A DNA stretch of 50,325 bases from an uncultured Erysipelotrichaceae bacterium. Lineage in GTDB: Bacteria; Bacillota_I; Bacilli_A; RF39; UBA660. Every line of letters starts with the position of its first letter. Positions within the stretch are counted from its first letter, which is position 1. The stretch spans positions 84,129-134,453 of the forward strand of contig CADCJQ010000003.1 of the NCBI GenBank assembly GCA_902801795.1. The letters are read 5' to 3'. Below, one piece after another: positions 19,768-31,129 of this stretch. The notes below the pieces were generated by a model. That model saw only the letters and a program-made list of their open reading frames with translations. It made no database searches and was not told where the DNA came from. The position numbers and the translations under genes were made by a program.

Positions 19768-20558
19768 TTGATGAAAAAGTTTATGAAGACGGAATTATAA
19801 AAGCTAAAAAGAAAAGAATCTTAAGAAAAAGAATGATAGTTTTAGGTATATCACTATTAGTAATTCTTTTAGTAACTGTAGGAATTTTCTTAACTAATAA
19901 TTATTATAAAGATATGAATACTATTAAATATGAAAATTATAATTTATATCAATACTTTAGTGGTATAAGATATGATTATACTGGGATTATTACTATTGAA
20001 CATGAAGATGAAGTAACTAATATTAAAAGTGATGGAGTAGATATTGATTTTGATAATACACCGATTTATTATCAAGAAATTGATAATGAAGTATTATTCC
20101 CTGATAATATGGAAATAATATTTCCCAGCATTAAAAACAAGGCTTATAAATTAAATTATTTTTCTAAAATAATGGTTGATTTAACTAATGACGAAGAAAG
20201 TGCTTTTCTTGTTAATAAAGAAAAAAATATTTATTTAGATAAAAGCTTTTTATATGATGGCAATGATTTATATTTCTTTCCTTATTCTACAAAAGTAATT
20301 ATTGATGGTGAATTATACAATTTATCACCATTATCATATATTAATGTTGAATATAATGGTTCAATAGAAATATATAATAAAAAGATAGATAAATATACTA
20401 TTATTGATAATTATAAAAAAGATGTTATTGCTAATTTTTTAGATTATCAAATTAATTTAAGTACGGATATGATTATGTATAATGAAAATGATAATCGGAT
20501 ATTGATTAAAAATGTTAATAAATTAAATTTATATGAAGAGGATACTATAATTAAATAG
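19764..20558 (+). CDS. Membrane-anchored ectoprotein (264 aa), minimal paralogue
   Basis: A basic N-terminus (KAKKKRILRKRM), one membrane helix (about residues 27-46) and a single beta-rich ectodomain make up the whole protein. The ectodomain corresponds to the membrane-proximal part of the giant proteins: VEYNGSIEIYNKKIDKY here, FEYSSGSVLRIYNADKY in the 6805 protein. There are no fibronectin-like arms, so this is the stripped-down version of the module. It overlaps the polytopic membrane protein gene by four bases (ATGA). Four copies of this anchor module around one ATPase suggest it forms a collar or docking ring. That role is inference. Confidence 0.75.
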   Translation: MIDEKVYEDGIIKAKKKRILRKRMIVLGISLLVILLVTVGIFLTNNYYKDMNTIKYENYNLYQYFSGIRYDYTGIITIEHEDEVTNIKSDGVDIDFDNTPIYYQEIDNEVLFPDNMEIIFPSIKNKAYKLNYFSKIMVDLTNDEESAFLVNKEKNIYLDKSFLYDGNDLYFFPYSTKVIIDGELYNLSPLSYINVEYNGSIEIYNKKIDKYTIIDNYKKDVIANFLDYQINLSTDMIMYNENDNRILIKNVNKLNLYEEDTIIK

Positions 20559-20638
20559 TATTTTTCTTTTGGAATAATATGGACATTTAAGTATTCTTTT
20601 GATAGAATAATATATATAGAATAATTGGAGATAAGTGA

Positions 20639-23600
20639 ATGAAGAACGATAACGAAAAAGAATTAAAACGTTTTAATAGTAAGATATTTAAGGTAATACC
20701 AATCGTATTAATTGTTTTGGTTATAATTTTTTTGGTAGCCTTTAATTACTTATTTAATAATTTTACGCCAATCTTAAGACTTGAAAATAATGGATTTATT
20801 ATAAGTACTAAGGTATCGCCAGATACTTTACGAAGTTCTTTAAACGATGATAATAAAGTATTAAATGTTGTCGATGTTAAAGAAAATGAATATATATATA
20901 AAACATTAAATAATTATGTTAATAATGATAGAAAAGAATTAGTAGATATTTATTATCCTATTTATATTAATGATGGTTTATCAATTATTAATTATAATGA
21001 AGATACTAATTTAATTGATGCTAATTTAGAAAGAAGTATTGGTCTATCAAGTCATGTTTACTCTTATGGAAATGTCTATAATTTATCTGATTATGAAAAA
21101 GAGGAAGATGGTTATTTATTATTAAGTTATCCAAATGGAGTTTATGTTAATTTATACGATTTGAAAATTAAAACAGAAGTTAATGAATATAATATTCCTT
21201 TAAATAGTTTTATTTATTTTGAGGAAGATAAGATAGGTTACTTTGAAAGAAATAATAGTGAGTTTATTCGAAAGGAAATAATTGATGTTGACTATAATAG
21301 TACTATAGCATTTTATTATGAAAGTGCTAAAGAAGATTACCATTATACTTATGAAGAGTTTTTGATTGGTATTGGCAAATTATATAAAAAAGATGATATT
21401 ATTGTTCCAAATAAACCAATTGTTAAAGAAGAAGATATTATTGAAGAAGTAGTAGATGATGAAGAAAAGCCTGTTATTAAACAACCAGATTTTGTTTGGA
21501 TTAAACCTACTGTATCAGTTGATGGTTTTATTCCTAATGTTTATTCGGCTAGTACAAATTTAGTTCTTAACGACCCAGCAGGAGTTATTACCAAGGCTCC
21601 TACATTTACGGTAATATCTAGTGGTAGAACATACTCAAGAAGAACCTTTTATTCAAATGGAAAAATTTATATATCTGGTCTTACACCTAATAGTGAATTT
21701 CAAATAATGGGACAATATACTTATCTTGATGAGGATTTAGTAACAAAAAAAATGGTAACTTTCTATTTAGATACCATTAATACCCTTGATACTACTAATC
21801 TTTCTGCGATTGATATTAATTATACTTTAGGTAATATTTATTCAAAAAAATTAGAGCTTGCTACTTTAAAGATTGTTAGTGATTTAAATAGTGAAGTTAT
21901 GCGTGGTATAAGAAATATATCCTTTACAGTTAATGGTGAAGATTATTATATTCCAAAACAAAAGTATGTTTCATTAATTAATGGTGAAGAAGTTAAAGAA
22001 GTATCATCAAGTGAAAGTTTGAATTCAAATAGTGAATATGATTTTGAAATTATCTTTTACGATGTTAGTGGTAATAAATTAGTGGTTAATAATAATAAAG
22101 GTCATTCAAGAACATCTAAAAAAATGCCCACAGCGGGTATTAAAATAATTGAGAATGAAGTTGATTATGTAACAATTGGAATTGATTTAAGAAATGAAGA
22201 TAATATAGTTATTGATAATTATAAATATATAGTTACTAATACTTCAGGAAAAGTTGTTAATGAAGGTAGCATTGATGGTGATCGATTAACTTTATATGAC
22301 CTAGATCCTAATCAAATATTTAATTTTAAAATAATAGGAGATTTTGATTTAAATGATAATCAAGGTTTAAGAAAAGAATATGTAATTAATGAAGTAGAGT
22401 TCTCATCACTTCCAATAAGTAGTTTAGGTTTTATTAATTTAAATGTAGTAGCGACAGATATTAAAAAAGATAGTTTTAGTATTGAGTATCAAATTAATAA
22501 TAAAACGGATTATCGTCTTATTAAGTTGTTAAAGGAATTAAATATTTCACTTTATGAAGAAGGTAGTGATCGTTTAATACGTGATTATAGATTAAATCAA
22601 AGCGCATTGAATGAACTAAAAAATAAAGAACTAATAACTATAAGTTATAGTAATTTAAATTCCAATACTAGTTATTATTTAGTGATTAGCTCAATTGTTA
22701 GACAAGGTGAAACAGAGTATAATTTAGAGACAATACATAATTTTCCAGGGGTTACAACACGAAAGAAAGAAGCACAAGTTGTGGTGGAAAATAGTTTTAC
22801 AACAAATGATATGATTGACTTTGATGTTAAAGTAATTGATGAAGATGGGGCAATATTATCAGAAGGAGTAAGAGTTGAACTTCGTGATAATACTAATAAA
22901 CTTATTGATTCAAGAGTTCTTGATGTGAATACTGATTTTCAAAGAATTACCTATAATTATTTAAAGAAAAATCAAAATTATGTTATTAATTTTATTGTTG
23001 ATGAGTATAATGAAACTAATAATAATGAAGAGTTTCAACCTAAATATTTGCTTGCGAAATTTAATAAATTTACACAAGAAGGTATTACAGGAAAGGTCGA
23101 ATTAAGAAGAGCTATTAGGATAGCAACAGGTAATAATTTAGTTGATTCTAATTCTGAATCTAAATGGGTACAAACATATGATTATTATACAATTCCAAAA
23201 ACAATGGATGATGATGGTAACATGCATATTTTCTCACGTACAGGATCAGCTTCATATATGTATGATTTGTCAGATTATCATGGTGAGATTGTTACGGCCT
23301 CATTTAAGATTAAAACTGTTACGCCATTAAATGAAGCATTCAAATTATATTTTACAAATTATTTAGGTACATATGCATCTATTTCAACAAGTTATTATAT
23401 GTTAATTAATAATATTTCAGAAGATAAATGGACAACATACACCTATACTTTTAGAGTAGGAAGTTATAGGAGTGGTAATCATTTTGTTAACAATAACAAT
23501 AAATATTATGGGAAATATCGTTGTGATTTCGTAGGATTTTACTTTACCGGGGGAAACACAAGTTTAGCCGAATATATGATTAAAGATTTTGAAGTTCATA

Positions 23601-26600
23601 TTTCAAGAGACCGTAAAGAAATTGATTTAAGTAACTATACAATCGAAAAAGGAACTTATAATAGTAATGGATTGGATAATAATTCGGGAACATATAATGA
23701 CTATCGTGCTCGATTAAGTGATGGAATTATATTAGAAGGCGATAATGTTTATGAGTTTGATTTTGCTGAAGGAAACGATTATTCTGCTTATATTTATTTT
23801 ACAGATATGAATAATAAATATATTTCGGCTTATGGATGGTTTGACAATAAAAGAACTATTTATGTTCCTAATAATACCAAAGTTTATTTAACGTTTAGGT
23901 ATTTCTCTGGAAATATGCCAATTGATCCTGAAAATATTCATTTAAAAATTACTAAATACCAAAAAAAAGATAATATTCCTTATGAAGATTTTAAATATAA
24001 TTATGTGACAAGTGTTAAAGTTAATTTAAGTGACTTACGTGATGAAATAACGAATAATACTTATTATTTAAAAGTAACTGATAGTGATACAGGTGAGAAA
24101 GTTAAAACTTATGAATTTGAAGATTTAGTAGACACAAATACTATTGATGAAGAAAAAAATATTGATTTAGAGGAACAGAAAAATTACAATGTAACGCTAT
24201 TCTTTAAAATAAGAGATCGTGATTATGAGCTTGATAGTTTTGATATTTCAACCAATAGTGAAGTTGTGGGGATTTCTTCTCTTGATGATTGGGCATATAT
24301 TCAACCTAGAGGTAATTATATTGTTTTAAATGATTTGGATTTTAAAAACTTTACCTTGCAAACACTAGGTTGGGGATATCGTTATTTTAATGGAATAATT
24401 GATTTTCAGGGTTATAGTGCAGATGTATATTCTGAAACAACAGCATATCAAAGAATAGGAAGAATTGATAAAAAAGGTATTTTAAAAAATATGGTTTTAA
24501 ATGTTCATTTAAATAATGAAATTAATAATAATAGTATTCGAGGGTTTGTTTCATCTAATTATGGACTTATTGATAACATTCAAATACATATTTTTGATGA
24601 AAGAATCGATTTCTTTAATGATACATATTTAAATACTTTAGTTGATGTAAATTATGCTGATGGTATAATTCAAAACTTCTTTATTAAATTAGAAAATGAA
24701 GTTAATATATATCGTGAAGTAGGTCTTCTTACAAGATATAATTATGGTAAAGTATTAAATGGATATGTCTATGGTGCAAATGCTATTGCAACTCTTGAAA
24801 CAGAAGGTGTTTCTACAAGACCAGTTGCGCTTATTCAAAGATATGGTGGTGTCAAATCGATTGTTAAAAATGTTTATACCTTGTCTAGTATTGAGTTTCC
24901 GAAGAATTTATCATATGATTTAACAGGTTTAGTATCTTATGAAACCTATGGAAAATTAGAAAATGTGTATACTGTTGGAAATGTTAGTAATGTTAATCAA
25001 GCAGTAGGGCCAGTTGTTGGTTATTTAAGAGCAACTGGTGAATTTGATAAAGTATATTACTTAAGCGATTATGTTTATACAACACCTAATCAAACGAAAA
25101 TTACAGCATTAAATTTGAATGATGTATCATTTCAAGAAAGTTTATTTGGTGATAGTTTTAATGTATCAGAAATGATTAAATTAGGTTATTATCCACAAGT
25201 TAGATTTTCATTTAAAAAAATGCCCAAACAAGAATATATTGAATTACCAAATTATGATAGTAATAACATAATAGATATTGTTGATATGGAAATACTAGAA
25301 AGAGGGAATAGTACTTCTAAAGTTCAAATGGTTGTTGATAATCCATTGGGAGAAGATATTACAAGTATTTCTATCGCAGATCTTAGTACAGCAATTATTG
25401 AACAAACATATGAAGATGGTAAAAGTTATGTTATCTTTGAAACGAGTAATCCTGCCGTTTATACTTCTCGTTATGCTGTAAAAAGTATTTCATCTAGAAG
25501 TTTTAATGGTTTTGTTAGTACAAAGTCTTATACTTTAGGAGAAAAATATTTATTTATTGATTTTTATAAAGAAATTCACGACGTTTCTGATTGGATTAAA
25601 ATAAATAATTTTTTAAATCAAAATTATATATTGGAAAGTGATCTTGATTTTACAGGCTATGTTAATTATTATATAGGTTCATTTACTGGTAAAATTAATG
25701 GCAATAATCATGTTCTTAAAAATATTTCGATTACCAGTAAAGATGGATTATTTACCCAAATGAATGGTACTTTAGAAAATATTTTCTTTGAAAATGTATA
25801 TAAAACTTCTGATTCAACTAATAGTGGTTTAATAGGATATTCTAATCAAAATGCGAAGTTTAATAATGTTCACTTAAAAAATGTTAATATAACAGTTCCT
25901 GAAACTAGAACGTCAGATACATTATATTTAGGTAGCTTAGTCGGACAAGTTTATTATTCTAAATTTACTAATGTTTCTGCGGTTAATGTTAATTTAATTT
26001 CAAAAGTATCTATTTCTAATGTTCATATAGGTGGATTAGTTGGTTATAGTAATGGTGGTGTATACAGTAATAGTTTTGTGCAAAATCTTAATATATTATT
26101 AGAAAATGCTAAAAACACTTTAGGTATAGGTGGTATTATCGGAAGAGAAGTGGCTTCTGTTGCTAGTATAGTGGACTCATATGCTGTAGGTAAAATAAGC
26201 ACTAATGGTCGTAATACTGGTGGTATTGTAGGAAGCAGTGTTGGATTTGTAGAAAACTGTATGTCTTATGTTAACATTTATAGTGAATTAAGTTCTATTG
26301 GTGGTATAGCGGGATACGTATCAACTCCGGCCAATGTAACTAATAACCTAGCTCTTGGTAATATAACAACAAAATTAGCAGATGACTTTATTGGATATAT
26401 TATTGGAAATGATAATGTTGATGAAAGTAACCGAGCCTATGAAGGTATTTTAATTAATGGTGAAAAGAAAGAATTATCTCGTGAAGTAAGTAAGATTAGT
26501 TATATTGAGTTACTAAATAAGAATAATTATCAAGACGATGAAAAACTCAATTTAGGTGAATCCTTTGATTATTCTAAAGTAAATATGGGAATATTACCAA

Positions 26601-29600
26601 AACTATTCTATATTGGAAAAGATATATTATTACCTAATCAAGAAGATATTTATCTAGAACAAGAGTTTTTAGCAATTACTGACTATAGTATTGATAAACA
26701 TACGGATTATTCAACAATTGTTTTCTATATTAATAACCCAGATAATAAAAATATTAAAAGTGTTACAATTGATGATATGAATGTAGAAATAACAGATATT
26801 AAAAATGAAAATGGTATTACAATATTGCAAGCTGAAGCATATCCAATAAGGTATTATGATTCATATTTATTAAGTAGTGTTAATTATTTAGAAGATGATA
26901 AAGAAGTTCCAGTAAGTAAAATGTTATTACTAGATATGCCATTTTATAAACGTATTAATAATTATAATGATTGGCAAAATGTTAGTACATATTATCCAGA
27001 AAATTATCTTTTAACTAATGATATTGATTTTACAGGGTTATCTTTCAATAATAATGTTGTATTTAATATATTAGAAACAGAAAGTAATAATGTTCGTCAT
27101 ACGTTAAAAGGAATGACATTAAATGTTAATAAAGCTGGAAATAATATTAATATTATAAGTAGAGTTAATACTTCACTAAAGAATATTGATTTTGAAGATA
27201 TTAGTATTGTTGATGAACAAAAAACAAGTAATAATTACATTAATATCATTAACTATCTATATGGTGATATGGAGAATGTTTCCTTTAAGAATATTACTAT
27301 AAATGCCCCATATAAGAGTTATGTTGGTATGATTGGTCAAAGTTATACCAATAAAATTGATAATGTTAACTTAGATTTAATCAATATTACTGGTAAAAAT
27401 TATATTTCAGGATTTCTTGCTTATTATTATAATAATAATGAGAACAGAACTATTTCAAATGTCAATGCTACTAATGTAACTGTAAATGGAACAGGTAATT
27501 ACGTTGGTGGTGTCTTTGCTACACAATCTTCTGAAACAACGGTTGATGAGAAATTTATTACGAATATTAATATTGCCGATTCTTCTATTGTTACAACAGG
27601 TAATTATGTTGGAGCCTTAGTTGGATACGGAAGTTGTAATGATTCAAATGTTACGAATGTTTATATTAAAGGTAATCAATATGTTGGTGGGGCATTTGGT
27701 TATGCTAAAAACAATTATACAAGGTTTGTTACAGTTAAAGATAGTAATATAGAAGTTGTCTCTTATTATGGTGGTGGAATTGCTGGACAAACAAGATATT
27801 TATATGATTCTGTAGTTGATAATACAACAATAACCGGTCTTGGAACCGGAACATATGGGGTTGGTGGACTAATTGGGTTTATTAATGGTTATACCAATTA
27901 TCGTAATGTTGTCAAAGATTCACAAATTATTAATAATGGTATGTATACTGGTGGAATTGCTGGTAATATGACAGGAGGTACTATTCATACTGCCAGTGCT
28001 CATAATTTAACAATTACAGGTTATAGTGAAACTGGTGGAATTGCAGGAAAAGTTGATTCTGGTTCTATTACAACATCAAAAGTAACTGAATGTTTTATTA
28101 ATGCAACTGAAGGAAGAGCTGGTGGCATTATTGGATATTTGAATAACTTAAATGAAGGTGTAACATTTAGAGAAGGATACTTTAGACATACTTTAGTAAC
28201 TAAGACAAATGTTACGGGAAAGAGTTATGTTGGTGGACTAATTGGCACTAAAAACGAAAAACTAGTGTACCCAAATGAAGATTATTCTCTTTATTTCGAA
28301 GGAAATGTATCGGCAGATGATGATATAACTTATGGAATTGCAACTGGTGATAATTTTAATAAAGAAATTATGAATTTAGGAAGAACTGGTTTTTATGAAA
28401 ACTCTTTATTAAAAAATGTACCAATAAAAAATAAGGTAAATGAAAGTATAAGTGATAATTTAGTTACGGATGTTACTTTAGGATTTATTAATACTTCAAC
28501 AGGTGTTGAAGAGATGAATTATAATTATCCAAATGCTTATTATACTAATTATATTAAATTAGATGCAGGCAATGTATATAGAGTAAAAGCAAGTAATAAA
28601 AATAAATCATATAGTGATATTTTTAGAATTCGTTTATATGATATTGATAAAAATTATTTAGTTGATTATTATGGTACACCATCATATGTTTGGAAGTATT
28701 TTGCCGATTACAATACCTTTACGAATATGGATGAAGTATTCCTAACACCAATAAAAGATAGTTATATTAGAATACAATCGTATTATGAGCTTGAAAATGT
28801 TGAAGTTGTAAAAGTTTCATCAACTTATGATGATTTATCTAAAGATAAACTTTTAAATGCAGGAATACTACGTAATCGTATTACTTGGAATCGTTATCTA
28901 TCAGACGATAATCAAGATTATTATTATAAAACATTCTTCTCTTTAGATGGAAGCTATTGGGATTTTTCACCACTTAACAATGAAGTAACCAATATTGAGA
29001 TTAATGATAAATCTGGAAAAAATCATCATACTACGGCAAATGTTACCGTAATTCAAGATAATGGTTTATTCTTTGGTGGTAATAATGATTATATGGAAGT
29101 ACCTAATTTTACTCCTAATAACGATATTACAATTTCAACCGATTTTATTTCCTATTCATCAAGAAGTTGGCAATATTTATTCTCATATCGTAATCCTAAT
29201 AATTCTAATCAAGGAATAGGAGTATTTATACATGGTAAAACACTTTATGTAACAATTAATGGTTCTAATTATTCAACTAGTTATACAATACCTCATTATC
29301 AAGAAATGAGTGTTACCGTAACTTATCAAAATAATAAAACATTAAAAGTTTATGTTAATGGAGATCTTATTTATACTCATGATAATGTTAAAAAAACTAT
29401 TGGCAAGGATGCAAGTTCTAAAACATATATTGGAACAGATACTTACTATAATAGTAATAGTTATAAGTATTTAGGTATTATTAAAAATATGGTTGTTTAC
29501 AATCGTGCTTTATCACAAACAGAAATATTAAATAATTATACATCTAGTGGTATTACTAATATGGATGATGTTGAATTACTATACGATTTTAATAATATAA

Positions 29601-31129
29601 GTTATAATAATGTTGGTTATTACCCAATTCATAAATGGTCATCAACCGATATTATTCTAAGAGAACAAGCTTTAGTACCACTTCCAACGGGTAGTGAAAT
29701 AACTGGTTTATCTATAAGACCTTTGGGTCTTTCAAGAAGAGGATTGAGTACTTTCCAAAATACTTTAGATGGAAAATATCATATTTATCCTTCATCAATC
29801 AATACTATTAATCTTGAGTTTGATAAAATTTCTGATGATTTATCATTTACTTATAAAATAAATGATAACGAATATCAGGAAAATGTTACAAAAAGAGTAT
29901 ATTCATTATATTATGATTATAATTCTAATATTGAAATTACTATTAAAAATGCTTTTGAAAGTAAAACGATTAACTTATCTAAAGAAGATTTATCAAAAAC
30001 TATTCTTGTTTATAACGATAATTATTACCATTTAGATAACAATAATCTATATAAAAATAATAATCTTATTGCAAGGGATATCGTCAATTTATATAATAAT
30101 TTAGCTTTATCAAGTAATGGTAAAATATATAATTTAGATACTTTCCAATATCAAGATATTTATGTTCAAAAAGGTATTTTAAGTAAAAATATCGCTCTAT
30201 ATGATAATATTATTAATAATAAAGTTGTTAAAACATATTATAATTATACTGAGATAATTGATAGTAATGACAATGTTATTGAAAGAAATGATTTAATTAT
30301 TTATAAAGATGGTAATATTTATATTTATCAACCAGATAGTAATAATATTAATAATAGTTTAATTGTTAATAATTATAATAATTCTTCATATGAATTTATT
30401 CTTAGTAAGAATAAAGAACTGTATTCTTATCAAACAGAACTTAAATCTAATGATTATTTAGTTAATAGTGATATTATCGAAATAAGTAGTGATTATAATA
30501 GTAACAATCCTGTTATCATGATAAAATATGTAAGTGGACAAATTATTGTTTTAAATTACTATAGTGGTGAAAAGTTATTTGAATATGGAAATAATAGTAC
30601 AATATCTCTATTTGACTTTATTGGATTATCGCTTAAATCTAATAATTTCTCTAATAATAATTCATCATATAATGATTCTAATAACCTTATTAGTGAATTA
30701 AATAATTTAACTGATGAAGAGGTAAAGAACGTATTAGATAGTATCAAAAATAATAATAATAACAATAATAACAATAATCAAGAAATTAATGATAATTATA
30801 CTATTGATAATTTAGATGATGGAAAAGAAGCTGTAATTAATAAGAATGTTATTAAAAATACTTATGTTACATCATATAATAGTGATACTAAAACATATGA
30901 TATTTACGATATTGATGATATTTTAAATATTAAAATGGCTGATATACCAACTGTTAATGAAAAAATAACACAAAATGCCTTTTTAAATAACTATTTTAAA
31001 AAAGGAACAAGAATTGATGAGATATTTAAGGATAACAAAAATATAATTTATACGGGTATAATATTATTGATAATAATTAATCTATTATACTTGATATTCC
31101 GATTAAGAAAAGGAGAACGTCATGCATAA
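20639..31129 (+). CDS. Giant ectoprotein (3,496 aa) anchored at both ends
   Basis: There is an N-terminal membrane helix (about residues 17-40), the shared membrane-proximal domain (about 45-255), an acidic linker and fibronectin-like domains (about 285-820). Next come carbohydrate-binding-module-like jellyrolls (about 830-1115). Three stretches begin with a DDW...NY-(I/L)-L...D-(L/I)-DF block (near 1210, 1645 and 2105) and continue as GLUG-like beta-helix repeats (YVGG, GGLVGY, GGIAG). A LamG-like domain (about 2765-2970) has YMEVPNF and KVYVNGDLIYTHDN. A long Asn-rich region with a poly-Asn run (near 3375) follows. A second membrane helix (about 3466-3487) ends in RLRKGERHA. Both termini should be cytoplasmic, with some 3,400 residues outside. 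No HExxH motif is seen. The domain mix suggests binding of glycans or host matrix. Confidence 0.8.
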   Translation: MKNDNEKELKRFNSKIFKVIPIVLIVLVIIFLVAFNYLFNNFTPILRLENNGFIISTKVSPDTLRSSLNDDNKVLNVVDVKENEYIYKTLNNYVNNDRKELVDIYYPIYINDGLSIINYNEDTNLIDANLERSIGLSSHVYSYGNVYNLSDYEKEEDGYLLLSYPNGVYVNLYDLKIKTEVNEYNIPLNSFIYFEEDKIGYFERNNSEFIRKEIIDVDYNSTIAFYYESAKEDYHYTYEEFLIGIGKLYKKDDIIVPNKPIVKEEDIIEEVVDDEEKPVIKQPDFVWIKPTVSVDGFIPNVYSASTNLVLNDPAGVITKAPTFTVISSGRTYSRRTFYSNGKIYISGLTPNSEFQIMGQYTYLDEDLVTKKMVTFYLDTINTLDTTNLSAIDINYTLGNIYSKKLELATLKIVSDLNSEVMRGIRNISFTVNGEDYYIPKQKYVSLINGEEVKEVSSSESLNSNSEYDFEIIFYDVSGNKLVVNNNKGHSRTSKKMPTAGIKIIENEVDYVTIGIDLRNEDNIVIDNYKYIVTNTSGKVVNEGSIDGDRLTLYDLDPNQIFNFKIIGDFDLNDNQGLRKEYVINEVEFSSLPISSLGFINLNVVATDIKKDSFSIEYQINNKTDYRLIKLLKELNISLYEEGSDRLIRDYRLNQSALNELKNKELITISYSNLNSNTSYYLVISSIVRQGETEYNLETIHNFPGVTTRKKEAQVVVENSFTTNDMIDFDVKVIDEDGAILSEGVRVELRDNTNKLIDSRVLDVNTDFQRITYNYLKKNQNYVINFIVDEYNETNNNEEFQPKYLLAKFNKFTQEGITGKVELRRAIRIATGNNLVDSNSESKWVQTYDYYTIPKTMDDDGNMHIFSRTGSASYMYDLSDYHGEIVTASFKIKTVTPLNEAFKLYFTNYLGTYASISTSYYMLINNISEDKWTTYTYTFRVGSYRSGNHFVNNNNKYYGKYRCDFVGFYFTGGNTSLAEYMIKDFEVHISRDRKEIDLSNYTIEKGTYNSNGLDNNSGTYNDYRARLSDGIILEGDNVYEFDFAEGNDYSAYIYFTDMNNKYISAYGWFDNKRTIYVPNNTKVYLTFRYFSGNMPIDPENIHLKITKYQKKDNIPYEDFKYNYVTSVKVNLSDLRDEITNNTYYLKVTDSDTGEKVKTYEFEDLVDTNTIDEEKNIDLEEQKNYNVTLFFKIRDRDYELDSFDISTNSEVVGISSLDDWAYIQPRGNYIVLNDLDFKNFTLQTLGWGYRYFNGIIDFQGYSADVYSETTAYQRIGRIDKKGILKNMVLNVHLNNEINNNSIRGFVSSNYGLIDNIQIHIFDERIDFFNDTYLNTLVDVNYADGIIQNFFIKLENEVNIYREVGLLTRYNYGKVLNGYVYGANAIATLETEGVSTRPVALIQRYGGVKSIVKNVYTLSSIEFPKNLSYDLTGLVSYETYGKLENVYTVGNVSNVNQAVGPVVGYLRATGEFDKVYYLSDYVYTTPNQTKITALNLNDVSFQESLFGDSFNVSEMIKLGYYPQVRFSFKKMPKQEYIELPNYDSNNIIDIVDMEILERGNSTSKVQMVVDNPLGEDITSISIADLSTAIIEQTYEDGKSYVIFETSNPAVYTSRYAVKSISSRSFNGFVSTKSYTLGEKYLFIDFYKEIHDVSDWIKINNFLNQNYILESDLDFTGYVNYYIGSFTGKINGNNHVLKNISITSKDGLFTQMNGTLENIFFENVYKTSDSTNSGLIGYSNQNAKFNNVHLKNVNITVPETRTSDTLYLGSLVGQVYYSKFTNVSAVNVNLISKVSISNVHIGGLVGYSNGGVYSNSFVQNLNILLENAKNTLGIGGIIGREVASVASIVDSYAVGKISTNGRNTGGIVGSSVGFVENCMSYVNIYSELSSIGGIAGYVSTPANVTNNLALGNITTKLADDFIGYIIGNDNVDESNRAYEGILINGEKKELSREVSKISYIELLNKNNYQDDEKLNLGESFDYSKVNMGILPKLFYIGKDILLPNQEDIYLEQEFLAITDYSIDKHTDYSTIVFYINNPDNKNIKSVTIDDMNVEITDIKNENGITILQAEAYPIRYYDSYLLSSVNYLEDDKEVPVSKMLLLDMPFYKRINNYNDWQNVSTYYPENYLLTNDIDFTGLSFNNNVVFNILETESNNVRHTLKGMTLNVNKAGNNINIISRVNTSLKNIDFEDISIVDEQKTSNNYINIINYLYGDMENVSFKNITINAPYKSYVGMIGQSYTNKIDNVNLDLINITGKNYISGFLAYYYNNNENRTISNVNATNVTVNGTGNYVGGVFATQSSETTVDEKFITNINIADSSIVTTGNYVGALVGYGSCNDSNVTNVYIKGNQYVGGAFGYAKNNYTRFVTVKDSNIEVVSYYGGGIAGQTRYLYDSVVDNTTITGLGTGTYGVGGLIGFINGYTNYRNVVKDSQIINNGMYTGGIAGNMTGGTIHTASAHNLTITGYSETGGIAGKVDSGSITTSKVTECFINATEGRAGGIIGYLNNLNEGVTFREGYFRHTLVTKTNVTGKSYVGGLIGTKNEKLVYPNEDYSLYFEGNVSADDDITYGIATGDNFNKEIMNLGRTGFYENSLLKNVPIKNKVNESISDNLVTDVTLGFINTSTGVEEMNYNYPNAYYTNYIKLDAGNVYRVKASNKNKSYSDIFRIRLYDIDKNYLVDYYGTPSYVWKYFADYNTFTNMDEVFLTPIKDSYIRIQSYYELENVEVVKVSSTYDDLSKDKLLNAGILRNRITWNRYLSDDNQDYYYKTFFSLDGSYWDFSPLNNEVTNIEINDKSGKNHHTTANVTVIQDNGLFFGGNNDYMEVPNFTPNNDITISTDFISYSSRSWQYLFSYRNPNNSNQGIGVFIHGKTLYVTINGSNYSTSYTIPHYQEMSVTVTYQNNKTLKVYVNGDLIYTHDNVKKTIGKDASSKTYIGTDTYYNSNSYKYLGIIKNMVVYNRALSQTEILNNYTSSGITNMDDVELLYDFNNISYNNVGYYPIHKWSSTDIILREQALVPLPTGSEITGLSIRPLGLSRRGLSTFQNTLDGKYHIYPSSINTINLEFDKISDDLSFTYKINDNEYQENVTKRVYSLYYDYNSNIEITIKNAFESKTINLSKEDLSKTILVYNDNYYHLDNNNLYKNNNLIARDIVNLYNNLALSSNGKIYNLDTFQYQDIYVQKGILSKNIALYDNIINNKVVKTYYNYTEIIDSNDNVIERNDLIIYKDGNIYIYQPDSNNINNSLIVNNYNNSSYEFILSKNKELYSYQTELKSNDYLVNSDIIEISSDYNSNNPVIMIKYVSGQIIVLNYYSGEKLFEYGNNSTISLFDFIGLSLKSNNFSNNNSSYNDSNNLISELNNLTDEEVKNVLDSIKNNNNNNNNNNQEINDNYTIDNLDDGKEAVINKNVIKNTYVTSYNSDTKTYDIYDIDDILNIKMADIPTVNEKITQNAFLNNYFKKGTRIDEIFKDNKNIIYTGIILLIIINLLYLIFRLRKGERHA

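Noticed and set aside
30745-30782. Trinucleotide run as a phase-variable switch
   Set aside because: It encodes poly-Asn in frame; changes in copy number would only alter linker length.
20639-31129. M26/Zmp-type metalloprotease
   Set aside because: GLUG-like beta-helix repeats recall these proteases, but no HExxH zinc motif was found in this protein or in the 1,744-residue one.
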